Shown piece after piece: positions 1 through 8,991 of a stretch of 64,000 nucleotides of DNA (its first letter is position 1; the number at the start of each line of letters is the position of its first letter). Below the pieces are notes generated by a model. That model ran no database searches, was not told the origin of the DNA, and worked only from the letters and a program-made list of their open reading frames with translations. The translations under genes were made by a program, and so were the position numbers. Origin of the DNA: Chrysophaeum taylorii (lineage: Eukaryota; Sar; Pelagophyceae; Pelagomonadales; Pelagomonadaceae); assembly GCA_029834535.1 (NCBI GenBank), contig JAQMWT010000466.1, positions 62,001-126,000 of the forward strand, read 5' to 3'.

Positions 1-745
1 GCTTCGCTTCGATTCGCTGCACGCGTTGGTTGGTTTGTTCTTCCTCGTGACGCGGCTTCGCTTCGATTCGCTGCAGGCGTTGGTTTGTTCTTCCTCGTGA
101 CACGGCTTCGCTTCGATTCGCTGCACGCGTTGGTTGTTCTTCCTCGTGACGCGGCTTCGCTTCGATTCGCTGCACGCGTTGGTTTGTTCTTCCTCGTGAC
201 GCGGCTTCGCTTCGCGTTGGTTTGTTCTTCCTCGTGACGCGGCTTCGCTTCGATTCGCTGCACGCGTTGGTTTGTTCTTCCTCGTGACACGGCTTCGCTT
301 CGATTCGCTGCACGCGTTGGTTGTTCTTCCTCGTGACGCGGCTTCGCTTCGATTCGCTGCACGCGTTGGTTTGTTCTTCCTCGTGACGCGGCTTCGCTTC
401 GCGTTGGTTTGTTCTTCCTCGTGACGCGGCTTCGCTTCGATTCGCTGCACGCGTTGGTTTGTTCTTCCTCGTGACGCGGCTTCGCTTCGATTCGCTGCAG
501 GCGTTGGTTTGTTCTTCCTCGTGACACGGCTTCGCTTCGATTCGCTGCACGCGTTGGTTGTTCTTCCTCGTGACGCGGCTTCGCTTCGATTCGCTGCACG
601 CGTTGGTTTGTTCTTCCTCGTGACGCGGCTTCGCTTCGATTCGCTGCAGGCGTTGGCTTGTTCTTCCTCGTGACGCGGCTTCGCTTCGATTCGCTGCACG
701 CGTTGGTTTGTTCTTCCTCGTGACGCGGCTTCGCTTCGATTCGCT
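1..745. repeat. Minisatellite, about 50 bp unit with higher-order structure
   Basis: A GC-rich unit of about 50 bp, beginning GCGGCTTCGCTTCGATTCGC and ending TTCTTCCTCGTGAC, is repeated about 15 times and is cut by the window's left edge. Variants include CACG/CAGG, GACGCGG/GACACGG, GGTTTG/GGTTG, and a short unit lacking the ATTCGCTGCAC part. The short unit starts at 201 and again at 388, so a block of about four units recurs with a 187 bp higher-order period. The unit length is not a multiple of three and no frame stays open, so this is not coding. Confidence 0.95.
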
Positions 746-797
746 TCCACCGTCGGGACTTCCAAGGAAGAAAGAACACCGGCTAATAAAATAATCA

Positions 798-2684
798 TTA
801 GGGTTGGAGGCGCATGGCATAGGAGCGTCCGTTGGGGTTTTGGATTGGGAGGACGACGGGGGAGAGGACGGCCCACTCGTACCAGACGCGGGAGGCGTCG
901 GCGACGCGCCAGAGGTCGACGCGGAGTGGCTCTCGGGCCTTGAGTTTGACGGGGTGGAGGAAGGGGATAAAGAGCGGGAACCAGGAGAACATGCCCGTGG
1001 AGAAGGTGGGGGGGTTGATGGAGATAGAAATGTCGTCGTAGAGGCAGGCCTCGAAGTAGCCCGCGAGGCCGTGGACGGTCGCGTCGACGGCGGCGAAAAA
1101 CTCGAGGGAGACGGAACGGGAGTTGGTGTCGGCATCGCGGTAGTTCGGATTGGGGTGCTCGAAGAGAAAGCAGGACTGTGAGTCGGCGAGGGGTGCGAAG
1201 CGGTGGAGTTTGACGACGAAGGGCGTTTCCAAGCCGCGCGCGGGCGGAGGGGCCCCCGGGAGCACGAGGGCGGGGGGGGGTCCCGGAAGGTTTCCGGTAT
1301 TCGCGCGTCTCGCGTCGTACCAGAGCCTCGCGGCAGCGATGGGCGCGGCAAAGGACTCGTAGCGCCTCGGGATCGAGACGTGGGTGAGTTTTGCGAGGTG
1401 GCGCGCGCCGTCGAGACATTCGGGCGAGAGTTCGTTGTCGCCAAAGCTGCCGAGGAGCTCGGAGACGACGCAGTCGGCGAGGTCATCGATCTCGACGTCG
1501 CGCATGTCTCCAGCGAGGATCGCGACGACCCCGCGCCAGTCGTCGAGCTGGTGCGCGAGGGCGCGGAGCGTGACGAGGGCGTTGGCGTTTTTCTCGACGG
1601 CATAGACCCGGCGGAGGTCGACGCTCGCCGCTCGCGCGGCAGCCAGAGCGCAGCGGACGAGGGGCCCGCGTCCGGCGCCGAGGACCGCGATAACGGGGGG
1701 ATCGGTGCCGCGCCAGTCGGCCAAAAAGCGCTCGATCGCAGTTTGGTATCGCTCGTACTTGACGGGATCTCTTTCGAAGGTCTCGTAGGTTTGGGCCTCG
1801 AGGTCGTCGGCGAGCGGCTGGAGGGGCGCCTGGAGGTAGTCTCTATAAGGGAGCTCGAGTTCTTCGACCTGGGTGAGGGGCTCGCGGCGGGTTGTTAGGA
1901 GGTGGTTGAGGTACTGGGCATAGACGACGCGGCCCCTCGCGTGGCGGGGCCGGCCGCTCAGAACAAACCGGGTTTCTCGCGGTTCGGCGAGCGCGGCGAG
2001 AGACGAAAGGAGCGCCTGGTGCGATTTGGGGAGCACGGGGAAGCCGGCCTCGTTGAAGACGAAGACCTCGGCCGGCACGAAGACCGCCTTGATCGGCTCG
2101 CCACGCCACCGCCGTGCAGCGTCTCGCGAGGGCGGCTCGATCCCGATTTCGAGCGCGACGCACAGCGCGAGCGAGTGGTCGCAGAGCCGCCTCAACTCGT
2201 CCCACTTCTCCCACGAGTCATCATCGTCCTCCTCCTTTCCTCCTCCGAGCTTGCACTGGACCCACAGCTGCCAGCTCGCGGCGCGCTGGAGCACCTGGTT
2301 CACGAGCCGCGCCGCGGAGGTCGTAGAGCGTCGTAAGACGTCGGCGACGACGGCCGAGAGGCCGAGATGTCCCGCCCATTCGAGCTCCCGGCGGACTGCG
2401 GCCGCGGCCGCCGCCCGCCGCGCGCCCCCGATGGACCGCCAAGGCCACATCGAAACGCGGCCCACCACGAGCCGCGACCACTCGCCCGACGAGAGCACGA
2501 GGTCAGACCGCGTCATGGGTCTCGTGCGTCGATCCGATATGCCCAAGACATCGCGCGAGAGCCGCGGGTGCACGAGGGGCACTACCAAAAAGTCGAGGCC
2601 CTCGCTCCGGGCGCTTGCGAGCGCCGCGCGTAGCTCGGGCACGCACGGCAGCTCGACGCCGATTTTCGCGGACGACGACGTCAT
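798..2684 (-). CDS. PRMT5: Protein arginine N-methyltransferase 5 (type II, symmetric dimethylation)
   Basis: Single-exon gene of 628 residues, close to the usual PRMT5 length of about 640. Residues 1-285 fit the degenerate TIM barrel. YETFERDP (about 300-307) matches the segment whose Phe (Phe327 in the human enzyme) directs symmetric dimethylation. The SAM-binding loop is VLGAGRGPL (about 334). The double-E loop is SELLGSFGDNELSPE (about 408-422), with both catalytic glutamates present. The rest is the beta-barrel and dimerisation region. In the family, PRMT5 works with MEP50 on histones and on Sm and other RNA-binding proteins, in cytosol and nucleus; that role is carried over from family knowledge. 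The ATG start gives a full N-terminus. The gene ends about 50 bp from the minisatellite array. No intron is needed. Confidence 0.96.
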   Translation of the reverse strand: MTSSSAKIGVELPCVPELRAALASARSEGLDFLVVPLVHPRLSRDVLGISDRRTRPMTRSDLVLSSGEWSRLVVGRVSMWPWRSIGGARRAAAAAAVRRELEWAGHLGLSAVVADVLRRSTTSAARLVNQVLQRAASWQLWVQCKLGGGKEEDDDDSWEKWDELRRLCDHSLALCVALEIGIEPPSRDAARRWRGEPIKAVFVPAEVFVFNEAGFPVLPKSHQALLSSLAALAEPRETRFVLSGRPRHARGRVVYAQYLNHLLTTRREPLTQVEELELPYRDYLQAPLQPLADDLEAQTYETFERDPVKYERYQTAIERFLADWRGTDPPVIAVLGAGRGPLVRCALAAARAASVDLRRVYAVEKNANALVTLRALAHQLDDWRGVVAILAGDMRDVEIDDLADCVVSELLGSFGDNELSPECLDGARHLAKLTHVSIPRRYESFAAPIAAARLWYDARRANTGNLPGPPPALVLPGAPPPARGLETPFVVKLHRFAPLADSQSCFLFEHPNPNYRDADTNSRSVSLEFFAAVDATVHGLAGYFEACLYDDISISINPPTFSTGMFSWFPLFIPFLHPVKLKAREPLRVDLWRVADASRVWYEWAVLSPVVLPIQNPNGRSYAMRLQP

Positions 2685-3104
2685 AATACACCTTGCCGCC
2701 GCCGCCGGCGCGCCGGGGTTAGTTAGTTACAAGTGCAGGCCAGTAAGTTCGCCAGTAAGTTCACCTGGTCCCAATCTCTAACCCCAGTAAGTTCACCTGG
2801 TCCCAGTAAGTTCACCTAGTCCCAATCTCTAACCCCAGTAAGTTCGGCGTAAGCCCACTCGTGCTCACATCCACTCACCCCACTCTCCTTCGAGCTCGTC
2901 GCTCTCACCTCCGCCAATCGAAGCTGCTTTGATCCGTACACGCCGCTCGCCTTTGCGTTCACTCTAAAAACCCCTGTAAGTTCACTTGGTCCCAGTAAGT
3001 TCACCTGGTCACTAAGTTCACCTAGTCCCAATCTCAAACCCCAGTAAGTTCACCTGGTCCCAGTAAGTTCAACTACAGTGCGCGTGTACACGCCGGGAGG
3101 GGGC

Positions 3105-3664
3105 TTATCGGTATTGCGCAGCACGTGTGGGGTAGGGTGGAGTCGTCGACTCAGAAGAGGATATCCTCGGGGTTGCCGATCGACAGAGAGCCACGTAGAG
3201 CTGGACGTGGCAGAAGACGGGCTTCGCCAAGAGGACGCCGACCTCGCTGGGCGTCTGGCCCTGGCTCTTGGTGATCGTTTGGCGTCGGCGGGCCTTACGG
3301 GATACAGGTTGGAGGAGCCTCGGTGACAACGACACGATCGATCATGTATCTGGTACCGTTGCAGTGGCCGTGCGACGGGTCGAGGTTGCGAAGACTTTAA
3401 GCTCGCGATCAAAGTCAGCATGCCGTTGGTTGTCAGGGAGTTCAAAACTCGACTCTTGAGAGCGAGGCGTCGTCTTCCGACCCAACCTAGTCGGCCGAAA
3501 AGAACTCCGACGCCTCGTCTCCGGGAAAAAAAGGCCGCGGTCATGCGCGCGTTGTCAGCATCGACAACATCGTTTCGACGGGGCGTGAGAATGGCGCGCT
3601 GAAAGAGCCGCCGCGGGTCGTGGAAATAGTCTGCGAGGTCGCCGTAGACGGCTTGGAGGATCAA
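3105..3664 (-). pseudogene. Helitron/Pif1-type helicase C-terminal fragment, copy 1
   Basis: Minus-strand reading shows three pieces typical of the C-terminal part of Pif1-like helicases carried by Helitron rolling-circle transposons, in the expected order but different frames. They are a segment with FHDPRRLFQRAILTPRRNDV, then FLNSLTTNGM, then TITKSQGQT followed by PVFCHVQLYVALCR (normally PVFSHGQLYVALSR). The region normally lying between the second and third pieces is shortened. No Rep/HUH domain or helicase N-terminus is present nearby. This is therefore a decayed fragment, not a gene. A cellular PIF1 pseudogene is possible but less likely given the repetitive context. Confidence 0.75.
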
Positions 3665-3707
3665 TGTGTGGCTCGCGGGCCCACATGATCCTTACGCTAA
3701 ATCGAGG

Positions 3708-3755
<48 letters not shown>

Positions 3756-4104
3756 TCTGTCGATTAGTAGTTAGGACAAGTGCAGGCCAGTAAGTTCACC
3801 TAGTCCCAATCTCTAACCCCAGTAAGTTCGGCGTAAACCCACTCGTGCTCACATCCACTCACCCCACTCTCCTTTGAGCTCGTCGCTCTCACCCCGCCAA
3901 TCTAAGCTGCTTTTATCCGCACACGTCGCTATCCTTTGCGTTTACTCTAAAAACCCCAGTAAGCTCACTTGGTCTCAGTAAGTTCACCTGGTCACTAAGT
4001 TCACCTAGTTCCAATCTCCAACCCCAGTAAGTTCACCTGGTTCCAGTAAGTTCACCTGGTCCCAGTAAGTTCACCTGGTCCCAGTAAGTTCACCTATAGT
4101 GCGC

Positions 4105-4685
4105 GTGTAGACGCCGGGAGGGGGCTTATCGGTATTGCGCAGCACGTGTGGGGTAGGGTGGAGTCGTCGACCCAGATGATTATATCCTCGGGGTTGCCGA
4201 TCGACAGGGAGCCACGTAGAGCTGGACGTGGCAGAAGACGGGTTTGGGCAAAAGGACGCCGACCTCGCGGGGCGTCTGGCCCTGGCTCTTGTTGATCGTT
4301 TGGCGTCGGCGGGCCTTAAGGGATACAGGTTGGAGGAGCCTCGGTGACAACGACACGATCGATCACGTATCTGGTACCGTTGCAGTGGCCGTGCGACGGG
4401 TCGAGGTTGCGAAGACATTAAGCTCGCGATCAAAGTCAGCATGCCGTTGGTCGTCAGGGAGTTCAAAACTCTACTGTAAAGAGCGAGGCGTCGTCTTCCG
4501 ACCCAACCTAGTCGGCCGAAAAGAACTCCGACGCCTCGTCTCCGGGGAAAAAAGGCCGAGGTCATGCGCACGTTGTCAGCATCGACAACATCGTTTCGAC
4601 GGGGCGAGAGAATGGCGCGTTGAAAGAGCCGCCGCGGGTCGTGGAAATAGTCTGCGAGGTCGCCGTATACGGCTTGGAGGCTCAC
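4105..4685 (-). pseudogene. Helitron/Pif1-type helicase C-terminal fragment, copy 2
   Basis: This is the same segment as in the neighbouring unit, with the same order of motifs and essentially the same frame breaks, so the fragment was already broken before the tandem duplication. The first piece reads LFQRAILSPRRNDVVDADN, and scattered substitutions separate it from copy 1. It shares the flanking 19-bp repeats and GACA tract, which shows that the whole unit was duplicated, not the helicase piece alone. Confidence 0.75.
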
Positions 4686-4833
4686 TGTCTGGCTCTCGCG
4701 CCTACCTGATCCTTACTCTCGCGCCTACCTGATCCTTACCCTAAATCGAGGGACAAACAGACAAACAGACAAACAGACAGACAGACAGACAAACATCTGT
4801 CGATTAGTAGTTAGGATTATTATCACACGATCA

Positions 4834-6531
4834 TCAGTCGAGCCTCGAGATTTTTTTGTCCGGGAGGTCGGCGTAGTAGGACTTGTCTCCCCCCTGGTAT
4901 CGGAGGGTCTCGGTGATGCGGAGCTTGCGTTGCAGGTAGCGCTGGCGCTCCATGGAGGACCAGAAGGGGATGCGGTCCCAGTCCAAGTAGGGGACGCTGA
5001 CGACGTCGAAGCCGCGGGCCTCGAGGAGGCGGCGCTTGAGCATGGTGTGGCCGAGGGGCCGCCGGGGGTCGTTGGCGCAGAAGTGGGAGGGCCCGTCGAA
5101 CTCGAGGGCCACCACGAGGGCTGAGGGGTCGGGTTTCTTGACGAGCATGTCGACGTACAGGTCGCCGTACTCGTCCCTGACCGTCGCGACCACCTCGTGC
5201 TGGGTTTTGAGCGAGGCGAGGGTATCGGCGACGGCGCGGTGTCTCGCCGAGGAGCCCTGGTGGCGGTCGTCCTCGGCACGGCGCCAGGCACGCCGCGCGC
5301 GGGCGCGGACGATCGCCGGAACGTGGCGCTCTAAGCGTCGAAAAGCCTCCGCGTCGAGCTCGACGCGGAGGGCGAGGAGAGCCTGGTGCAGTCTCCTCAA
5401 ATCCTCGCGCTCCGCGAGATTGTCGAACCGCGCCCCGCACACCAAATCGGCCGCGGCGGCGGCGTGCGCGGGGCTCGCGTGCGCGAGGACGGCGGCCGAC
5501 CAAACGACGAGCGACACCTCGAGCGGAGGAGGGGTTTCCGCGGCGGCGGCGGCGAGGGGGGCGAGGAGACGCGCGAACACAGAAATGTCGGGGGGGCGGT
5601 CGAGGAGGGCCGAGGCCCACAACATGACGGCCGCGTCGCTGAGCGCGAGGTTGTCTTTCGTCGTCGATCCGGCGAAGGCGTGCGCGCGCCGAAAAAAATC
5701 GGGCGCGTCGAACGAGGCCGTCGCGAGCGCCGACAGCGTCTGCGAGACGTCGCGGACCGTCGCGGTTTCGAAAAAGGCTCTCGTATCCAGGCGCGCCAGA
5801 ACTCCTTCGATTGCGCCGAGAGCTTGGGTCGAGACGCGCCAGTCCGTCTTGGACAACTTGGCGCAGCTCCAGACGATCGTCGCGACGTCGCGCGCCGGCG
5901 CGATGCTTTTTTTGTTGAGGCTCCCGAAAAAGGCGACGGCCGCCTCGCGCTCCCGATCCGCCAAAGGCCCAGACGCCGCCGTGGCGATCGCCCACGCGAC
6001 GTTCGCCGCCTCCTTCGGCGACTTTCCCGCGTCGAAAGCCGCGGCGGCGCGCGCCACCAGCGCCCACAACGCGACTCGAGCGACACCTGTTAAATTACCG
6101 TCCTCTTCGCGCATAAATCGCGCCGCCGCCCAGCTCGCCATCGCGAGCTCTTCGGGACGGCCCCAGCTTTTAGCGTCTTCGCCTATTCGACGCAAAACCA
6201 TCTCGGCCGTCTCCGCGCGGCCGTCGTGCTTCGTCGCGCACAACGCGAGGGCACGAGCCGTGTTTGCGAGCTGCCGGGACTTCATTTGCGGCACGACCTC
6301 CCGCGCGGCGGCCAGGAGCTCCCGCGGCGGCGACGACGCGGCGCGGTACAGCAATGCGCACACGTTGATCTCGTTCGCCTCGTGCCGCCGTTCCCAGAGC
6401 ATCTCCGTCGACCGCTTCACGCACGTCTCCCTCGACAGCTCGCGCTGGAGCGCGCGGGACGGGCCCTCTCCCGCCTGCCACGCCGATAACCCCGCGCACA
6501 CCCGCAACCACAACACCACGATCGTGATCAT
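4834..6531 (-). CDS. RAP-domain organelle RNA-binding protein
   Basis: The predicted protein has 565 residues from the first in-frame ATG at 6531; the frame is open for 11 more codons upstream without an ATG. Residues about 60-400 are alanine-rich paired helices with recurring [ALW]-A-x-A motifs, as in the helical-repeat bodies of OPR/FASTK-like proteins. The C-terminus (about 470-540) is a RAP domain: ALEFDGPSHFC, then LGHTMLKRRLLEARGF and SVPYLDWDRI. RAP proteins bind organellar RNA and act in chloroplast or mitochondrial RNA processing or translation. The start, MITIVVLWLRVCAGLSAWQ, looks like a cleavable signal peptide ending in an SA-W junction. That resembles the bipartite plastid presequence of algae with secondary plastids, where an aromatic residue follows the cleavage site; plastid targeting is inference. 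Single exon. Confidence 0.88.
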   Translation of the reverse strand: MITIVVLWLRVCAGLSAWQAGEGPSRALQRELSRETCVKRSTEMLWERRHEANEINVCALLYRAASSPPRELLAAAREVVPQMKSRQLANTARALALCATKHDGRAETAEMVLRRIGEDAKSWGRPEELAMASWAAARFMREEDGNLTGVARVALWALVARAAAAFDAGKSPKEAANVAWAIATAASGPLADREREAAVAFFGSLNKKSIAPARDVATIVWSCAKLSKTDWRVSTQALGAIEGVLARLDTRAFFETATVRDVSQTLSALATASFDAPDFFRRAHAFAGSTTKDNLALSDAAVMLWASALLDRPPDISVFARLLAPLAAAAAETPPPLEVSLVVWSAAVLAHASPAHAAAAADLVCGARFDNLAEREDLRRLHQALLALRVELDAEAFRRLERHVPAIVRARARRAWRRAEDDRHQGSSARHRAVADTLASLKTQHEVVATVRDEYGDLYVDMLVKKPDPSALVVALEFDGPSHFCANDPRRPLGHTMLKRRLLEARGFDVVSVPYLDWDRIPFWSSMERQRYLQRKLRITETLRYQGGDKSYYADLPDKKISRLD

Positions 6532-6764
6532 ATGATCTTTTTGGGGGGATATTTGAACACCCAACCCCTAGTAGGAATCATTACTGTACTTTGTGGATAG
6601 ATAAGATAGATACCCCCTTCTCACCAGTCGACCTTCAAAAACAAAACCCTTGTTGCTTGCAGGTGTTGCACGTACGGTTGGTTCGGTTCTACTACGAGGT
6701 ATGGTGTCGCCGACTACTGTCATCATCGTCTGGGGCAAGTCCGACCTTGGGGTGATTTCGTTGT

Positions 6765-8681
6765 TCACTCGTCGCGGCCATCCAAGCATTGGATTTCGAC
6801 CGCGTTGGTCTTCGACCCTGTGTCTTTGGCCTCGGAGTCCTCCTTTATGGGCGCCAGCTGGACTTCGTCCTCGATCAGCGGGTTGGTGAGCGGCATAAAG
6901 AGCGGCTCGCCGGCGCGCTCTTTTTGTACCATGTAACAGACGGCAATGGTGAGAACGACGGCCAGGACGGCGGCGGCAGCGAAGAGGGCGCCGTAGAGGG
7001 TCTCGCTCTTGGTGTTCTTCTTCTTAGTCGTTTGCGAGTCCGGGCAGTTGAGGAGGAGGGCCTTCTCTAAGTCGTAGTCGAATTTAGGCACGAGGTCGAC
7101 GTCGCAATAGGGCGCCGACTCCGGAAAGAGCTGGGAGACCGGCTGCTCGATTCCACCGAGTTCGCGCTCGATGATGGGTCCTTTATTGACGGCGTGGACG
7201 ACGACCTTTCGAACGTCGATGTCGTCGATGTTCATGATGATGACCGTGTTTTGCGTTGGCTCGCTGTGAAGGACGTCGAAATCTGCGGAATATTGCAAGT
7301 CCTGAATGTCGCTCGGCTCCAAGACGCCAGCGCCAATAACGGCATCGAGCTCGCCGGAGAGGAGCGCCTCCTCGACTCGCGCGTGCGTCTCGAAGTAGAG
7401 GACTCGGACAAACTCGATATCGGGCTCGCCGCCCCAATATTCGGGGTTGCTTCCGAAAACGACCTCGCGGTCCAAGTCGTCGTCGTCGTCGTCGACGGTG
7501 CGCGAGACGAAGCGGAACGGGCCCGTCCCTGAAGGCGCGAGGGTACCGACGCACGTCACCGTCGAGCCATCGTCGCCGGTGATGCTTCCCCACGACGCCG
7601 GGCAGGAGTTGTGCGTCGCGGGTGAAGTGTAGATGCCGTGTGTGAAGGCCGCGGGCGACAGAATGCGCATTGGCCGGATGTAGGTGAGTTCCTGGAGGAG
7701 CGGGTAGTAGGGCTCGGTCGTTTCGAGGACGAAGTCGTCGCCGTCGCAGTACCAGTTAGCGAGGGCGCCTGGTAGGCCGTACCATCCGTGCCAGTCGGGA
7801 CCGCGCAACGGAGGCGCGAATACGTGGTCGAAGTTGAGCTCGACCACGGTGCAGTTGAACGCGGAGCCGTCGTGGAAGACGACGCCCTCGCGAAGCGAGA
7901 AGCGAAAGGTCTCGCCGCCGTCGTCGCGGATCTCGGTTGTCCAGGTCTTGGCGAGCGAGGCCTCAATCCTGCCCGACGGTCCGTATTTGACGAGGCCCTC
8001 GTAGATCCAATTGTTGGAGAAGAACTCGTTCGGCCGATAGCCGTGCGGATCGAGTGGCCCGACGCTTTTAAACAAGCCCGTTTGCGCACCGGGGGCGACC
8101 GTCACGTTCTTGCTCCCCTCCACGACGCGGACGCTCGCGATGGGATAGTCGAACTGCTGGGGGCCCGAGACGTAGCCTTCGAGGCGCCGACCGACGACCG
8201 ATGGAATCCGCTTGCCCCAAAGTGGCAGGTGGATAACCTCCGCGTGGATCGCCGACAAGATTTCCGTCCACGTCTCTTGACGCTCGACAGGGTCGACCTC
8301 GCTCGAGACGTTGGCGACCCACGATGCGAACGTCTTTGGATCGAGCGGCGGCTCGTGCGTCTGTAGGACGCTGTAGTGGGCCTCGTCCGGCGTCGTCCAC
8401 GAGGCCACGTAACTGTGCGGATCGTACGGCGCGCCCCATGTCTCTGAAAAAACGAGGTCGTAGTCGCCCGTCACCATCGCCGTGTTGAACTCTTCCTTCT
8501 CCAAAAAGCGCGACCGAGCCGTCAAGCCCACTTCCAGCAAGGCCGCCCGAATGTCGTCCTCGATGGCTCGATGCGACGCCTCGCCATCCAACACCACAAA
8601 ATCGAGCTCCACGGCGTTGCACTGCCCAGAGTCGTCGGCCCTCGCCGCCGCAGCCAACAACACCAGCCGCGACAAGAACAT
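6765..8681 (-). CDS. Circularly permuted family 5 solute-binding protein with C-terminal membrane anchor
   Basis: The protein has 638 residues from the ATG at 8681, giving a clean signal peptide (MFLSRLVLLAAAARA). Residues about 24-184 match the C-terminal part of NikA/OppA-type SBP_bac_5 proteins, including FSETWGAPYDPHSYVASW (NikA has a WGAPYDPH block near its C-terminus). Residues about 192-548 match the N-terminal and middle part: SVGPLDPHGYRPNEFFSN, IYEGLVKYGPSGRIEASLAK, FRFSLREGVVFHDGSAFNC, YYPLLQEL, SGTGPF and YWGG. The order of the two parts is the reverse of the bacterial family. A TM helix (about 561-585) and a cytoplasmic tail of about 50 residues follow. The predicted topology is a ligand-binding ectodomain with a single-pass anchor. 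No ABC permease or ATPase gene is nearby. Ligand unknown; nickel or short peptides are family guesses. Confidence 0.85.
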   Translation of the reverse strand: MFLSRLVLLAAAARADDSGQCNAVELDFVVLDGEASHRAIEDDIRAALLEVGLTARSRFLEKEEFNTAMVTGDYDLVFSETWGAPYDPHSYVASWTTPDEAHYSVLQTHEPPLDPKTFASWVANVSSEVDPVERQETWTEILSAIHAEVIHLPLWGKRIPSVVGRRLEGYVSGPQQFDYPIASVRVVEGSKNVTVAPGAQTGLFKSVGPLDPHGYRPNEFFSNNWIYEGLVKYGPSGRIEASLAKTWTTEIRDDGGETFRFSLREGVVFHDGSAFNCTVVELNFDHVFAPPLRGPDWHGWYGLPGALANWYCDGDDFVLETTEPYYPLLQELTYIRPMRILSPAAFTHGIYTSPATHNSCPASWGSITGDDGSTVTCVGTLAPSGTGPFRFVSRTVDDDDDDLDREVVFGSNPEYWGGEPDIEFVRVLYFETHARVEEALLSGELDAVIGAGVLEPSDIQDLQYSADFDVLHSEPTQNTVIIMNIDDIDVRKVVVHAVNKGPIIERELGGIEQPVSQLFPESAPYCDVDLVPKFDYDLEKALLLNCPDSQTTKKKNTKSETLYGALFAAAAVLAVVLTIAVCYMVQKERAGEPLFMPLTNPLIEDEVQLAPIKEDSEAKDTGSKTNAVEIQCLDGRDE

Positions 8682-8991
8682 TATCTTCAAAACCAAGAGA
8701 TTCGCAGGCCACACGTGCTGGTGCTATGTCTGATCTGGAGCTATGTCTGACCTGTTGTGGTGTTTCTTTCTTCAGTTATTGTTAGAGAAGAAAAGAAGAA
8801 GAAGTGTTCTAGGAATGTTTTTGAGGATGTTTTTTCTCAGTTCCAAAACACACTTGATAACGTCAAGTTGGGTTCGTAAGGAGGACAGAGATGAACGAGA
8901 TTTGCCGGGGTCGGACTGTCGAGCGGGTTAGTAGTTAAGAGTCATAGGGGAATTAATTAAAGCTTTGGAAACAAACCCTTCGCTCCTCACG
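8682..8991. promoter_or_regulatory. Divergent intergenic region
   Basis: These 310 bp separate the start codons of the solute-binding protein (-) and the MYND methyltransferase-like gene (+). The sequence is more AT-rich than both flanks, with TTTCTTTCTTCAG-type pyrimidine runs and a GTTAGTAGTTAAG stretch. It must hold both promoters, but I see no recognisable TATA box or named motif. Confidence 0.5.

Larger units (their letters stand above)
2727..4815. repeat. Tandem duplication of about 1.04 kb with 19-bp minisatellites and GACA microsatellites
   Basis: Two head-to-tail units, about 2727-3772 and 3773-4815, are nearly identical. Each has an array of 19-bp repeats built on CAGTAAGTTCACCTGGTCC, an island of about 100 bp that recurs at 15.16 kb, more 19-bp repeats, a helicase-derived segment of about 600 bp read on the minus strand, a (GACA)n tract (3714-3752 and about 4755-4795), and the shared tail CGATTAGTAGTTAGGA. 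The second unit ends about 20 bp from the stop codon of the RAP gene. The two copies differ by scattered substitutions and small indels. Confidence 0.9.

Noticed and set aside
1-745. Direct repeats considered as a CRISPR array
   Set aside because: Units are contiguous with no unique spacers, and the genome is eukaryotic.
5036-6535. Long open frame (499 codons) on the plus strand opposite the RAP gene
   Set aside because: It is a shadow of GC-rich coding sequence: Ser/Ala/Arg-rich text with no domain, while the minus strand has a clear RAP domain.
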